Source of the DNA: Methylobacterium sp. WL1
GTDB taxonomy: Bacteria > Pseudomonadota > Alphaproteobacteria > Rhizobiales > Beijerinckiaceae
NCBI RefSeq assembly: GCF_008000895.1
Contig: NZ_CP042823.1
Location: forward strand, 4,319,001 to 4,383,000
DNA length: 64,000 bases
Direction: 5' to 3'
Shown here: positions 18,376 to 26,955 of the stretch, piece after piece
How the letters are laid out: every line of letters starts with the position of its first letter
Position numbering within the stretch: the stretch's first letter is position 1
Notes under the pieces: generated by a model
Told to the model about the DNA's origin: nothing
The model's input: the letters and a program-made list of their open reading frames with translations, nothing else
The model's database searches: none
Position numbers and translations under genes: made by a program

Positions 18376-18837
18376 ATGGAAAGATTCTCTAACCCGGCAT
18401 TGTGCCGACCTTAAAAACGTGCCCTGAAATTAATCAAGTGGGTTGACATGATCATTTGTTACGTACCAGTATGTAAAAAAATTTACCGGCAGATCTTGAT
18501 CATATAACTTTACACAAGAACGTCCATCGTTTCGGATCATAACTTCTAATAGTGCGGGTGATCGAACCATATTTCGTGCTGGCTGAGAAATTGAGGTGTT
18601 AAATATTATGATGACGGTCCAGCCACTTGGCACACACGCACAAGGCGGCTGCGCATCGCGCATACTTGGGCCCGACGTCATCCAGCGGCCACACGAAGAA
18701 CAGTATCCGGCCAGTTTGCGAGCGATCAACAGCTAAAAATTCAATAAAAGCACCCGCACAAGTGTTTTTGCTGATTGTTTACACCCGAACAGCCTGGTAG
18801 ATTTGCAAGATAGAGCTTGACAAGGAACTCACGCGCC
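18376..18837. other. AT-rich intergenic region upstream of two divergent genes
   Basis: This gap has far lower GC than its surroundings. A 99-codon minus-strand frame (18430-18729) contains CSSCGRW and a Cys-rich start, but its codon use is unlike the rest of the window and I cannot support it as a gene. The complement of 18479-18489 reads CCGGTAAATTT, also found at 36722-36732. Both are about 105-130 bases upstream of receptor genes. Confidence 0.45.
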
Positions 18838-19134
18838 GTGCCCCCGACAGACAGCGAGATGAGCGCCGGCCTCGCGCTCGACATGGTCGGTCGCGCCTAT
18901 CTCGCCCTGGCCCTCCTCTACGAGACAGCGCACCCGGGCGAGTTCGATGGCGTCCAGCAGAAGATTCGCGCGTTCGTCGAAGACAATTTCCGTATCATCC
19001 AGGAGACCAGCGGCCGCGAGACCCTGGCGGCGGGAACGGTCGAAGGCGCGGCTCATCTTGTGAACGGCGTCCTGCTCGAGGTCGAAAGCAAGATCGCGAC
19101 GATGATCCGGCCGACCCGATACATGCGTGGCTGA
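18838..19134 (+). CDS. small hypothetical protein, paralogue of the gene at 19566
   Basis: A 98-residue helical protein with LALDMVGRAYLALALLYETA and FVEDNFRIIQE. It aligns with the product at 19566 through (L)RAY.ALA.(V/L)YE, the following Pro-Gly, and a DNF/DSF block, so the pair are diverged duplicates. GTG 18838 has AAGGA 11 bases upstream; TTG 18817 and ATG 18859 are alternatives. Soluble, family unknown. Confidence 0.65.
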   Translation: MPPTDSEMSAGLALDMVGRAYLALALLYETAHPGEFDGVQQKIRAFVEDNFRIIQETSGRETLAAGTVEGAAHLVNGVLLEVESKIATMIRPTRYMRG

Positions 19135-19565
19135 GCCGCGCGCGGGACACGACGGGGTGCCATCGAATCGTACCGGGCCGATCGACCGCGCCCGCTAAGG
19201 CCTGCCTTCGGGTGTGGACAGAGTCATACAGAATGGGGACGATCCCGCGCCCCTCCCCGCACGCGGACGCCTCGAAGAAGCCCTTCGGCCGGCTGCGCGA
19301 ACGCAAAGGCCTGCGCTTCGCTCCCTCGCCCCCGGATGACGGGAGTGGGGTGGAACCGCGCCAACCCGGACCAGGCGAGCCTCCGCTCCGTACCGCGCAC
19401 GGGGTATCCGAAGGCCGAATACCGGACTGTTGCAGTTGAGCCATGAGGCCGCACTAAATCTCTCACCACGCTTGGGCGGAGACACTGGCCCTAGCTTGAA
19501 GCATCGACAGTGTTAACGGATCATGTTAGTCCACAACTAGGGATGGAAACAATATTATCGGCGCG
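19135..19565. repeat. intergenic segment containing a probable interspersed repeat
   Basis: The stretch 19,195-19,440 is GC-rich, has short inverted segments, and has open frames in several phases without protein character (SSGGEGAKRR-like translation). Such sequence looks like the short mosaic repeats common between genes in this group. It separates two paralogous small genes. The 60 bases before 19566 are AT-richer and probably carry a promoter. The repeat call is from general resemblance only. Confidence 0.35.
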
Positions 19566-19874
19566 ATGAAGATCAGCGATGATTGTGACCAGGGTTCACG
19601 TAGTGCAGATGTTGCACTCGAGGTTTTGGCGCGAGCCTATCATGCCCTGGCAGTCGTCTATGAACTCTCGAACCCCGGCGCCTACCTGGCACTTCATGGA
19701 AAGATGATGCCGTACCTGCTGGACAGTTTCCGGAACGCCGAGGCGGCGCGGACCGGCGATCCGCACACCACCGCGTTGTTCAGCGCCGCGCTGGAGCGGG
19801 TCCGCTGCGCGCTGGACGACGTCCAGTGCGACGTGTCGGCCGTCCGGCCCCGGAGCGGCGAGCGGGATCACTGA
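19566..19874 (+). CDS. small hypothetical protein, paralogue of the gene at 18838
   Basis: A 102-residue soluble protein with ALEVLARAYHALAVVYELS, then HGKMMPYLLDSFRNAEAA. The central 45 residues match the 18838 product in pattern. ATG 19566 has no strong ribosome-binding site. It ends 22 bases before the convergent glycosyltransferase stop. Function unknown. Confidence 0.6.
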   Translation: MKISDDCDQGSRSADVALEVLARAYHALAVVYELSNPGAYLALHGKMMPYLLDSFRNAEAARTGDPHTTALFSAALERVRCALDDVQCDVSAVRPRSGERDH

Positions 19875-19896
19875 CGAAGCCGGCGGCGGCGCGTTC

Positions 19897-20922
19897 TCAG
19901 GGCGCCGGCCGCAGGCGCTCGCTCGGCCCGAGCAGCAGGCGCGGAGCCGTATCCCCGGTCGCGGCACGGTTCGGGATCAGCCGGGCCAGCTTGGCCTCCA
20001 GGGTCTCGGACGCGATGTGCCGCCAGGCCCGCGGGGCGTACAGCAGTTCGCGCAGGGCCGCCGCGTAGCCGTGCGAGCGCCGGCGGTCGAGGACGCGCCG
20101 GTGCTGCCATTTCCGCATCGTGGCGTCGCGATGGGACCGCAGGGCCTTGCGGGCGCCCGGCGCGAGGTCCGGACGGGCCAGCATCGTCTCGTCGAACGCG
20201 ATGATCGCCGCGAGGTCCTCGGTCCGGTGCTGCGCACTCAACGAATCCGCGCGCTCGACCGCCACGTAGCCGCATGGCGCCGTGACGGCGAACACGGCGC
20301 CCGCCGCCAGGGCCTCGACGTAGAGGGCGTAATCCTCTCCGAGGCGCAGCCGGGCGTCGTAGCGCAGGCCGTGGCGCTGCAGGAACGAGCGCCGCATGAT
20401 CGGCTTGAGGAACCCGAGTTCCCGCCGGTGCTCGCCCGCGCGTCCGATGTTGCCGGAGACGAACCCCGCGAGCGACAGCAATTGTGGCCGGCCGGGCCCC
20501 GTCACGAGGCTCCCGGCCGCGGCCGCCGCGCTCCCCCGGACCAGGATGATGTCGTCGGCGATCAGGTCCCAGCTGCGGGGGGCCGACAGCAGGCGGCCCA
20601 GGCGCCCGTCCAGGAAAGTGTCGTCGGCATCGAGGACGCAGAGCAGCCGCGCGGTCGCCACCGCCAGCGCCGCGTTGCGGGCAGCGGCCGGTCCGGCGTT
20701 GCGCGTCAGCCGGAGCAGCTTCAGCCGGCCGGTCCCGTCACCGGCGGCCTCGGCGGCCGCGCTGGTCCGGTCCGTCGAGGCATCGTCGACGACGATGACC
20801 TCGGCGACCTCCGGCTGGCGCAACGCCGAGGCGACCGCGGTCGCGATGGTGGCCTCGGCGTTGCGCGCCGCGATGATGACGCAGACATCCGCTCCGTCGC
20901 TCTGGGCCTGGACGCTTCGCAC
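19897..20922 (-). CDS. family 2 glycosyltransferase
   Basis: A 341-residue GT2. CVIIAARNAEATIATAVASAL begins the nucleotide-binding half, with VIVVDDASTD, GPAAARNAAL and the metal site LCVLDADD; then LKPIMRRSFLQRHGLRYD and LGEDYALYVEALAAGA complete the acceptor side. It is paralogous to the transferase at 27361 over this last block. GTG 20922 has GGAG seven bases upstream and starts just before the domain. No membrane segments. It probably transfers a hexose during exopolysaccharide repeat-unit assembly; neighbouring genes (GH16 glycanase, ExoY-like) support that. Confidence 0.88.
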   Translation of the reverse strand: MRSVQAQSDGADVCVIIAARNAEATIATAVASALRQPEVAEVIVVDDASTDRTSAAAEAAGDGTGRLKLLRLTRNAGPAAARNAALAVATARLLCVLDADDTFLDGRLGRLLSAPRSWDLIADDIILVRGSAAAAAGSLVTGPGRPQLLSLAGFVSGNIGRAGEHRRELGFLKPIMRRSFLQRHGLRYDARLRLGEDYALYVEALAAGAVFAVTAPCGYVAVERADSLSAQHRTEDLAAIIAFDETMLARPDLAPGARKALRSHRDATMRKWQHRRVLDRRRSHGYAAALRELLYAPRAWRHIASETLEAKLARLIPNRAATGDTAPRLLLGPSERLRPAP

Positions 20923-21116
20923 CGGACGACTCCGAAGACTCCCCGCCCGGCAGGGGCCGGACGGCCATCCCGCACCGTAGGCGGCCCGCGCGCGGCACGC
21001 GACATCGTCCAAAAGGAGGGCGCGGGCGCCGGATCCGCTCGTCCGAAAGATCACCGCCGCCGCGGCCGGACGCGCCGATACTGCGCCGGATTCCGTGAAC
21101 CGGCCAAAGCGAGACG

Positions 21117-21959
21117 ATGAGCATGACGAGACCGCGCCGCCCGATCCGCACCGGCTGCCTGGCCGCGGCCCTGTTGCTGCCGGTCCTGCCGGTCGCGGCC
21201 GGGGACGATCCCGCCCCGGCTTCCGGCGACGCGCCGGCGTTCCGGGGCGGCGGCTCCTTCGTGGAGACCTTCGCGACCCTCGGCGATCGACGCTGGTACG
21301 TGGCCGACGGCTGGGTCAACGGCGACTTCCAGAAGTGCACGTGGTCGCGCCAGCGCGTGCAGATCCCCAGCCCCGGGGCGCTGACCCTCACCCTGGCCGA
21401 CAGCCCCTACAAGGAGCGCGCCTTCAGCTGCGCGGAGATCCAGACCAAGGAGCGCTACGGCTACGGCACCTACGAGGTCCGGATGCGGCCAGGCGCGGCC
21501 TCCGGCCTGGTCTCGGCGTTCTTCACCTATAACGGCCCGGACGACGGCGACCGCCGGACGAACGACGAGATCGATTTCGAATTCTTGGGCAAGGACACGA
21601 AGGGCGTCCAGCTCAACTACTTCACCGGCGGTACCGGCCAGCACGAGAGCGTCGAGGCGCTGGGCTTCGACGCCGCGACGACCATGGCCGACTACGCGCT
21701 CGAATGGCTACCCGACCGGATCCGCTGGTCGGTCAACGGCCGGCTGCTGCGTGAAGTGCGGGCCGCGCCCGACCGGCCGATCCCGTCGCATCCCGGGAAG
21801 ATCATGCTCAGCATCTGGACGGGCCAGGGCCGCGACTTCGAATCGTGGCTCGGGCCGGCCACCTATCCGGGACAGCCGGTCTCGGCCGCCTTCGAGCGCG
21901 TCGCCTTCACCAAGCTGGGCGACCCGTGCGGCTTCAAGGGCTCGATCGTCTGCCGGTAG
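21117..21959 (+). CDS. secreted glycoside hydrolase family 16 (ExoK-like)
   Basis: A 280-residue exported beta-glucanase-type enzyme. A signal peptide (TGCLAAALLLPVLPVAAG, cleaved near residue 29) precedes a GH16 jelly-roll domain. The catalytic DEIDFEF at about residues 149-155 holds the nucleophile and acid/base glutamates. YGYGTYEVRMRPG and KIMLSIWTG are typical flanking strands. Relatives such as ExoK cut nascent succinoglycan-type polymers to lower their length. ATG 21117 or the nearby ATG 21123 starts the gene. It is divergent from the glycosyltransferase at 20922. Confidence 0.92.
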   Translation: MSMTRPRRPIRTGCLAAALLLPVLPVAAGDDPAPASGDAPAFRGGGSFVETFATLGDRRWYVADGWVNGDFQKCTWSRQRVQIPSPGALTLTLADSPYKERAFSCAEIQTKERYGYGTYEVRMRPGAASGLVSAFFTYNGPDDGDRRTNDEIDFEFLGKDTKGVQLNYFTGGTGQHESVEALGFDAATTMADYALEWLPDRIRWSVNGRLLREVRAAPDRPIPSHPGKIMLSIWTGQGRDFESWLGPATYPGQPVSAAFERVAFTKLGDPCGFKGSIVCR

Positions 21960-22056
21960 GGCGGCACGACGCCGCCGGCTTATCGCGGAACCCTAACGAA
22001 ACATTAACCTTGTCCCCCGCACGTTCACGATTGCGGTCACTGCGGGGCCAAGTTTG

Positions 22057-22158
22057 ATGTCCGGGTTCAGCCTTCTCATCGCTGTGTATGCGGTCGGCTT
22101 CGTGGAGTTCTGGCGCCTCTGCGTCGTGGCGCCCCTGGACCAGGACGACCCGGCCTGA
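22057..22158 (+). CDS. putative 33-residue membrane peptide
   Basis: ATG 22057 opens a 33-codon frame whose product starts MSGFSLLIAVYAVGFVEFW, one hydrophobic helix, then a short acidic tail (DQDDPA). A GGGGCCAAG stretch precedes the start. The preceding 60 bases are promoter-like and AT-richer (AACGAAACATTAACC). Evidence is limited to composition and position. Confidence 0.45.
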   Translation: MSGFSLLIAVYAVGFVEFWRLCVVAPLDQDDPA

Positions 22159-22326
22159 GGGCCTCCCCGACCCGACGCAGCCCACACCCGATGCCGAGAG
22201 CCGTCCCGGATCGCGTTGCAATCGCCAACGGCTTTCAGCTCTTGATGCAACGCGCTCGCTGACGCCAAACCGGGATCCACCTCGGCGGCGAGCGCTCTCG
22301 CGGCGTCCCGTCGTCGGCTCGCGGCG

Positions 22327-23064
22327 CTACTTGCTGCCGCGCTGGGCCAGCACCGCCGGAATGGTGCGCAGCATGATCGCGAGATCCCGGCGCAGGCTCC
22401 AGCGGCTGGCGTAGTCCAGGTCGAGGGCGACGCGCTCGGCGTAGCTGGTGTCGGAGCGGCCCGAGACCTGCCACAGACCGGTGACCCCGGGCGGCACGGA
22501 GAAGCAGAGCGTGAACGCCGTCCCGTAGCGGACGACCTCCCCCTGCACGATCGGGCGCGGGCCGACCAGGCTCATCTCGCCGCGCAGCACGTTCCAGAGC
22601 TGCGGCAGTTCGTCGAGCGAGGTCTTGCGCAGCACCTGGCCCAGGGCGGTCACCCGGGGATCCCGGGTAAGCTTGTGGGTCGCCTCCCACTCGGCCCGGG
22701 CCTCGGGATGCGCCGCCAGGTGCGCGGCCAGGACCGCGTCGCCGTTCGCGATCATGGACCGGAACTTCAGGCACCCGAACGGACGCCCGTTCCGGCCGAG
22801 CCGCCGATGCCGGAAGATCGGCGCGTGGCCGTCGCTGGCCCAGATCAACAGGGCGATGAACAGGAGCAGCGGCAGCAGCAGACACAGGGCCGTCAACGCC
22901 ACCCCGGTATCGAGCGTGCGCTTGGTGGCCCAGCCGAGCCGGAGCCCGAAGCGCGCTGGAGAAGCCGTCGGCAGCGTCATGACCAACGCTTCGTTGATCG
23001 TCTCGACCATATGGTGCGGCGACGACGGGGTGATGGAGGTCGGGGTCCCAACCGGACGCAGCAT
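22327..23064 (-). CDS. exoY: ExoY-like undecaprenyl-phosphate sugar-1-phosphate transferase
   Basis: A 245-residue priming transferase that puts the first sugar phosphate on undecaprenyl phosphate at the inner membrane. One membrane segment (residues about 52-76) is followed by the catalytic domain: GCLKFRSMI, KTSLDELPQLWNVLRGEMSL, VGPRP, then GVTGLWQVSGRSDTSYAER. Short length and a single membrane segment match ExoY rather than WbaP. ATG 23064 has GAGGAG upstream. It would start the repeat unit that the other transferases extend. Confidence 0.9.
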   Translation of the reverse strand: MLRPVGTPTSITPSSPHHMVETINEALVMTLPTASPARFGLRLGWATKRTLDTGVALTALCLLLPLLLFIALLIWASDGHAPIFRHRRLGRNGRPFGCLKFRSMIANGDAVLAAHLAAHPEARAEWEATHKLTRDPRVTALGQVLRKTSLDELPQLWNVLRGEMSLVGPRPIVQGEVVRYGTAFTLCFSVPPGVTGLWQVSGRSDTSYAERVALDLDYASRWSLRRDLAIMLRTIPAVLAQRGSK

Positions 23065-23251
23065 GGCGGCGGCTCCTCACTCGGTGCGAAAGGTGGATGC
23101 GACAGTGCGAGATGCGATCGAAACCCGCAGGCCGGTGCGGCCGGGACGGGGACAATATTTGACACGCGAAAGTCTTGAGCCGTTGGCACAGCGGAAAACT
23201 TGCGAGATAAAGCCGGGGCAGGACCACCGAATCACCAGTGGAGATAAGTAA

Positions 23252-23404
23252 TTGCTGGTCCTTCTGGTCTTTGCTGCGCTGATCGGGGGCGCGATCGGTT
23301 TCGCGGTGGGCCTGCTGCAGGGCTGGCTGGTCGCGTTGCTGGCGGCCCAGGCCGGAGCCGCGATCGGCGTGGGCCTCGTGGTCCTGCTCGGGATGCGTCG
23401 GTGA
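23252..23404 (+). CDS. 50-residue membrane protein
   Basis: TTG 23252 follows GGAG at eight bases and opens a frame for two hydrophobic helices with glycine zippers (LIGGAIGFAVGLLQGW, then AGAAIGVGLVVLLG), ending MRR. It lies divergent from exoY. Good ribosome-binding site and clean membrane topology support it as real; function unknown. Confidence 0.6.
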   Translation: MLVLLVFAALIGGAIGFAVGLLQGWLVALLAAQAGAAIGVGLVVLLGMRR

Positions 23405-23789
23405 GCGCCCCGGCCGGGCGGAGCCTCGGCTCCGCGCCGCGTGCGGCGGGCCCCCGGGACGGCCTGTGGCATGGCGTGGCGCGAGACATCGCGCTGCACG
23501 GCATCGCGTCGTCTGCAAACCGGTGCGTGTGAGCGATGACCGTTCACATCAGTGTTCCACCCGGAATCGGACGGGCCATCGCGACCATACCCCACTTCGA
23601 TATTGTTAAACAACCCTAAACACGAAGGGTCTAAGGCCGAATACAGCAATGCGGCAGATGTTCAGGCGACCCGGCCTACGCCGATCGAGGTAGGCCGCCC
23701 CCCGCGTCCGGCCGGCCTAGACCGGGCGCTCGATCCGCTTCGACCGCGCCCGCGCGGCGGGACGGGCTCCGGCATCGGACGAGGCGTGC
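23405..23789. other. intergenic region before the acyltransferase gene
   Basis: No supported gene. An AT-richer stretch at 23,580-23,640 (TTGTTAAACAACCCTAAAC, containing the palindrome GTTAAAC-like TTGTTAAACAA) may hold the promoter of the acyltransferase gene at 23790. The rest is GC-rich and featureless to me. Confidence 0.35.
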
Positions 23790-24869
23790 ATGGTCCCGGC
23801 AGAGCGCCGCATCATCGGGTTCGACGGCCTGCGGGCGGTGGCCTTCCTGATGGTCTTCGCCAGTCACAAGGCGCCGAGCCCGCGCACCGAGGCGCTGGGC
23901 AGCGCCGGGGTCTGGCTGTTCTTCGTGCTGAGCGGCTTCCTGATCGTCCGCATCCTGGCGGCGGCCCGCGGGCGCATCGAGGCCGGCGCGGCGACGCCGA
24001 TGGACAGCCTGCTTGCGTTCTACCGGAACCGGCTCGCCCGCATCGTGCCAGTGTATTACGTCTTCCTGTTCGTGCTCTACACCACCCGACTGGGCGGCCC
24101 GCTGAACCTCGGCGACGACGCGTTCAAGCTTTCGACGTGGCTGTACCTGACCAACGTCTATATCGAGCGGAACGGCTGGGGGACGGAGCTGGGCCATCTC
24201 TGGAGCCTGGCCGTCGAGCAGCAGTTCTACCTGCTGTTCGCGCCGGCGGCCCTGTTCCTGCCCCGGCGCCGTCTCGGGGCGCTGTGCGGCGCGCTCGTGG
24301 GCGCCAGCGTGCTGATGCACGTCGCCCTGTGGTCGGCCGGCGCCTGGCCGGTGAGCTTCGACGTCGACACGGTGGCCAATCTCGGGCTGATCGCCCTGGG
24401 GGGTCTGGCCGGCCTGCGCACGCAGCCCCTGCCGGGCTGGCTCCGGGGCGACGCCGCCCTGCTCGGCGCGCTCGCCCTGTTCCTGGCCCTGCCGCTGCTC
24501 GCCGGGGAGACCGGCCGGTGGCTGATCCTCGGGCGGCTCAGCGGGATCCTGGCGGCGCTCGTCCTGCTCCAGATCGTCCAATCCCCGGGCAACCGCATCG
24601 TCGCGCTGCTGGACACGGCCTGGCTGCGCCGGATCGGCGTCATCAGCTACGCCGCCTACCTGTTCCACGTGCCCCTGCACGCGGAGCAGGTGCTGGCAGC
24701 CGTCGGCCTGCATCTCGCCGGGCCGCGCTCGGTCACCCTCGCGCTCGACCTGGCACTGACCCTGCTCCTGGCGGAAGCGTCGTGGCGGCTCCTCGAATCC
24801 CCGGCCCGCCGGATCCTGCGGAGCCCGCCCCGGGCGGCCCGGCGTCCCGCGTTGATCCATCCGCTGTAG
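23790..24869 (+). CDS. membrane acyltransferase 3 family protein (OafA/ExoZ-like)
   Basis: A 359-residue polytopic inner-membrane acyltransferase. It begins IIGFDGLRAVAFLMVFASHK with the catalytic-site histidine, FFVLSGFLIVRIL follows, then FYRNRLARIVPVYYV and LWSLAVEQQFYLLF, all family hallmarks; about ten hydrophobic helices follow. Such enzymes acetylate or succinylate sugars of O-antigens and exopolysaccharides. ATG 23790 has GAGG upstream. It is convergent with a second acyltransferase across a shared terminator. Confidence 0.92.
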   Translation: MVPAERRIIGFDGLRAVAFLMVFASHKAPSPRTEALGSAGVWLFFVLSGFLIVRILAAARGRIEAGAATPMDSLLAFYRNRLARIVPVYYVFLFVLYTTRLGGPLNLGDDAFKLSTWLYLTNVYIERNGWGTELGHLWSLAVEQQFYLLFAPAALFLPRRRLGALCGALVGASVLMHVALWSAGAWPVSFDVDTVANLGLIALGGLAGLRTQPLPGWLRGDAALLGALALFLALPLLAGETGRWLILGRLSGILAALVLLQIVQSPGNRIVALLDTAWLRRIGVISYAAYLFHVPLHAEQVLAAVGLHLAGPRSVTLALDLALTLLLAEASWRLLESPARRILRSPPRAARRPALIHPL

Positions 24870-24880
24870 ACGTCACGGAT

Positions 24881-26125
24881 TCAAAAGGTCCTCGACCTTT
24901 TGCGGGTGCAGGGCGGAGCCCTGCGGTCGTGCGAAGCCGCGCTCCAGCGGGACGCTGTCCCGAACCCTGCCAAAGGGCTCGCCCTGTGGGATCCGGCGCC
25001 TTTCACGAGACGGCCGACCAGGGCCGCAGCGACCGGGGCGAGGCGCTTTCGCGCGCGCAAGGCCGGGCTCTCGATGCCGTGCCACGACGCGGCGGCGGCG
25101 AGGAGCGTCGGGCCGATGGCCAGCAGGACCAGCGGGGCCGTCGAATCGATCCCGGGGACCAGGGAATAGACCGCGTTGAGGATCGGGCAGTGAGACAGGT
25201 ACAGCCCGTACGAGTAGTCGACCTTGTACGGCCCGAGCCACCCGCCGAAATCGCTGACGCCGATCGCGACGGCGATATAGGCCAAGCAGAGCCCCGACAG
25301 GGCCGGATCGGCCAGGTGCCACCGGTCCGGGCCGAGCCCGTAGACGAGGCCGCACCCGGCCACCGCCGCCGCGAACAGCCGGCCATCGAGCGGCACGGCG
25401 TGTCGCCAGACATACAGCAGGCAGCCGCTCAGGAAGGTGGAGAACAGGATCGCGCCGCGGCCGAGGAAGAACAGGCGGAACAGCCCGTTCCGCTCGAACA
25501 GGGGCAGCCCCCCGCACGCGGCCAGCAGGGCGGGCGTGACCGCGAGGGCGACGAGTACGGCCAGGAGCACCCGGGGCCGCCGCAACAGCCCCGCCACGAT
25601 CAGGGCCGCCGCCAGCCCGTAGCAGGCGAGTTCGTACGCGAGGGTCCAGAGCGCGGCGTTGACGATGCCGGGCTGCCCGTTCTGGGTGAACACCCCGGGC
25701 AGCTGTGCGCGGAACAGGCCGATGCTGTTCGCGCAATACTGCCAGACCCCCACCTGCGCGAAGTAGGCCGCCGGGGCATCGGTGGAAAACACCGGGCCGA
25801 TCACGAAGGCCGTGACCAGGGTCACGGTGGTGAGGGCGGGCAGGATCCGCACGGCGCGGTTGATCAGGAACGGTCCGGCCGGGAGCCGCGACGCGCTGCC
25901 CGCGACCAGGAAACCGCTGACGCCGAAGAACAGCGGCACGAGGCTGCCGGTCAGCGGCGACAGCGTATCGGTCCAGAGCGTGCTGCCCACCGTGGCGCCG
26001 GCATGGAACAGCATCACCAGCAGCGCGAGCACCAGGCGCAGGGTATCGAAGCCGGCGCCGTAGCCGCCGCCGGCCGCGAGCGTCCCTCCGATCGTCCGCC
26101 CGCGACGGGGCATCTGTTGACGCAT
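24881..26125 (-). CDS. membrane acyltransferase with a repeat-derived C-terminal tail
   Basis: A 414-residue polytopic protein of the acyltransferase 3 type: GAGFDTLRLVLALLVMLFHA, FFGVSGFLVAGSASRL, NRAVRILPALTTV, ALWTLAYELACYG, then further membrane helices to WHGIESPALRARKRLAP. ATG 26125 is chosen because GAGG sits seven bases upstream; a longer frame begins 70 codons earlier without one. The last 40 residues (from LVKGAGSHRASPL on) are basic, have no fold character and are encoded by repeat-like DNA at 24,881-25,005, which has probably replaced the original stop. Likely acetylates or succinylates exopolysaccharide sugars. Confidence 0.87.
   Translation of the reverse strand: MRQQMPRRGRTIGGTLAAGGGYGAGFDTLRLVLALLVMLFHAGATVGSTLWTDTLSPLTGSLVPLFFGVSGFLVAGSASRLPAGPFLINRAVRILPALTTVTLVTAFVIGPVFSTDAPAAYFAQVGVWQYCANSIGLFRAQLPGVFTQNGQPGIVNAALWTLAYELACYGLAAALIVAGLLRRPRVLLAVLVALAVTPALLAACGGLPLFERNGLFRLFFLGRGAILFSTFLSGCLLYVWRHAVPLDGRLFAAAVAGCGLVYGLGPDRWHLADPALSGLCLAYIAVAIGVSDFGGWLGPYKVDYSYGLYLSHCPILNAVYSLVPGIDSTAPLVLLAIGPTLLAAAASWHGIESPALRARKRLAPVAAALVGRLVKGAGSHRASPLAGFGTASRWSAASHDRRAPPCTRKRSRTF
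24883..24901. terminator. bidirectional terminator between convergent acyltransferases
   Basis: AAAAGGTC pairs with GACCTTTT across a 3-base CTC loop, giving an 8-bp stem with a U-run in both directions. It lies 13 bases after the plus-strand stop and overlaps the last codons of the minus-strand gene. It also begins a repeat-like segment. Confidence 0.75.
24884..25005. repeat. probable Methylobacterium-type interspersed repeat overlapping a gene end
   Basis: The sequence after the terminator (GGGTGCAGGGCGGAGCCCTG, then GCTCCAGCGGGACGCTGTCC and CCAAAGGGCTCGCCCTGTGG) contains several small inverted repeats and resembles a repeat I associate with intergenic DNA of Methylobacterium. Another fragment of similar style occurs at 29,350-29,390. 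Resemblance is from memory, so identity is tentative. Confidence 0.45.
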
Positions 26126-26733
26126 GAGAGAGCCTCGCACGGACACGCAGCGGGGCGCGGCGCCTCCGATCCATGCCACCGGTTGGCCCGAGGCGAGGGA
26201 CGGGGCCGAGCACACAAAAGGAGGGATCCGGCGCCGGATCCCTCCCCGCTGTACGGCGACAGGCCACCCGGGCGGGGTCAGAACTCCTCCGAATGGCGTA
26301 GCAGAGCGCAATGTCGCCAAGGCCCGCCGGGCCACACGCCTCCCGAGCGGCCCGCTACGAGGCCGTCCTGGCGGTGTGGCCGCGCTCGTCCCGTCTCGCC
26401 GTCGGCGGGGGTGACGCGCCTACGGGTTGGACAGGTTGGACTTTCGACCTCTCCCGAGGGGGGGGGGAGAACTAAGTCTACTTCAAGTGAAGGTTTGACC
26501 CTTGCCGCCATGCACCGTCATCCCGGGGCCGCGCAGCGGAGCCCGGGATCCAGAGACGCCGACGCGTCAAGCTCTCGAGCCAACGGCGTTTCTGGATTTC
26601 AGGCTCGCCTGCGGCGGCCTGGAATGACCGCGCGGATAATCCAGTCTGGGGCTTACCCCTCGGGAGATGAACCTTCCACCCTGTGGAACCCGTAGCGGGG
26701 ACGCGCTGCAGCAACGGTGGCGGCAGGCCTCGC
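26126..26733. repeat. gene-free region with palindrome, G-run and repeat-like segment
   Basis: About 600 bases without a supported gene. It contains a perfect 26-bp palindrome (26220-26245), a run of ten G (26458-26467), and a segment at 26,515-26,650 whose translated forms (HPGAAQRSPGSRD, GFQARLRRPGMTA) are of the kind I associate with dispersed intergenic repeats in Rhizobiales genomes. The G-run may be a hotspot for length errors. Confidence 0.45.
26220..26245. terminator. 26-bp perfect palindrome, possible hairpin
   Basis: GGAGGGATCCGG is mirrored exactly by CCGGATCCCTCC around a CG centre. The palindrome lies upstream of the minus-strand acyltransferase start (26125) and within repeat-like DNA. 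As RNA it would fold with a minimal loop. It could be a terminator, a repeat core or a protein site; I cannot choose. Confidence 0.35.
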
Positions 26734-26955
26734 CTACGACCTGATCGGCAGCCGCGCCACCACAATCCCGGCGGCGTCCCGCACCACGAGCGTCCAGCCG
26801 CCACCGAGGTCGTGGGCGCAGACGTCGTCCGCCATCTCCCGGATGACGCTGCGCGCCTCGGCCAGGGCCTCGGTCAGATCGGTGGCGTCCACGCCCTCGT
26901 GGTCGCGGATCGTCTCCCTGCCGTTCTCGACGTCGAAGTAGAACCGGATGGGCAA
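26734..26955 (-). CDS. DUF6894-like small protein
   Basis: A 73-residue paralogue of the product at 16008: RFYFDVENGRETIRDHEGVD, EALAEARSVIREMADDV, WTLVVRDAAGIVVARLPIRS. It uses TTG 26955 with GGGGGAT upstream, the same start-codon style as its paralogue. Soluble; function unknown. Confidence 0.8.
   Translation of the reverse strand: MPIRFYFDVENGRETIRDHEGVDATDLTEALAEARSVIREMADDVCAHDLGGGWTLVVRDAAGIVVARLPIRS

Noticed and set aside
18430..18729. 99-codon minus-strand frame with CSSCGRW
   Set aside because: AT-rich, odd codon use and no ribosome-binding site; described only as part of the intergenic region.
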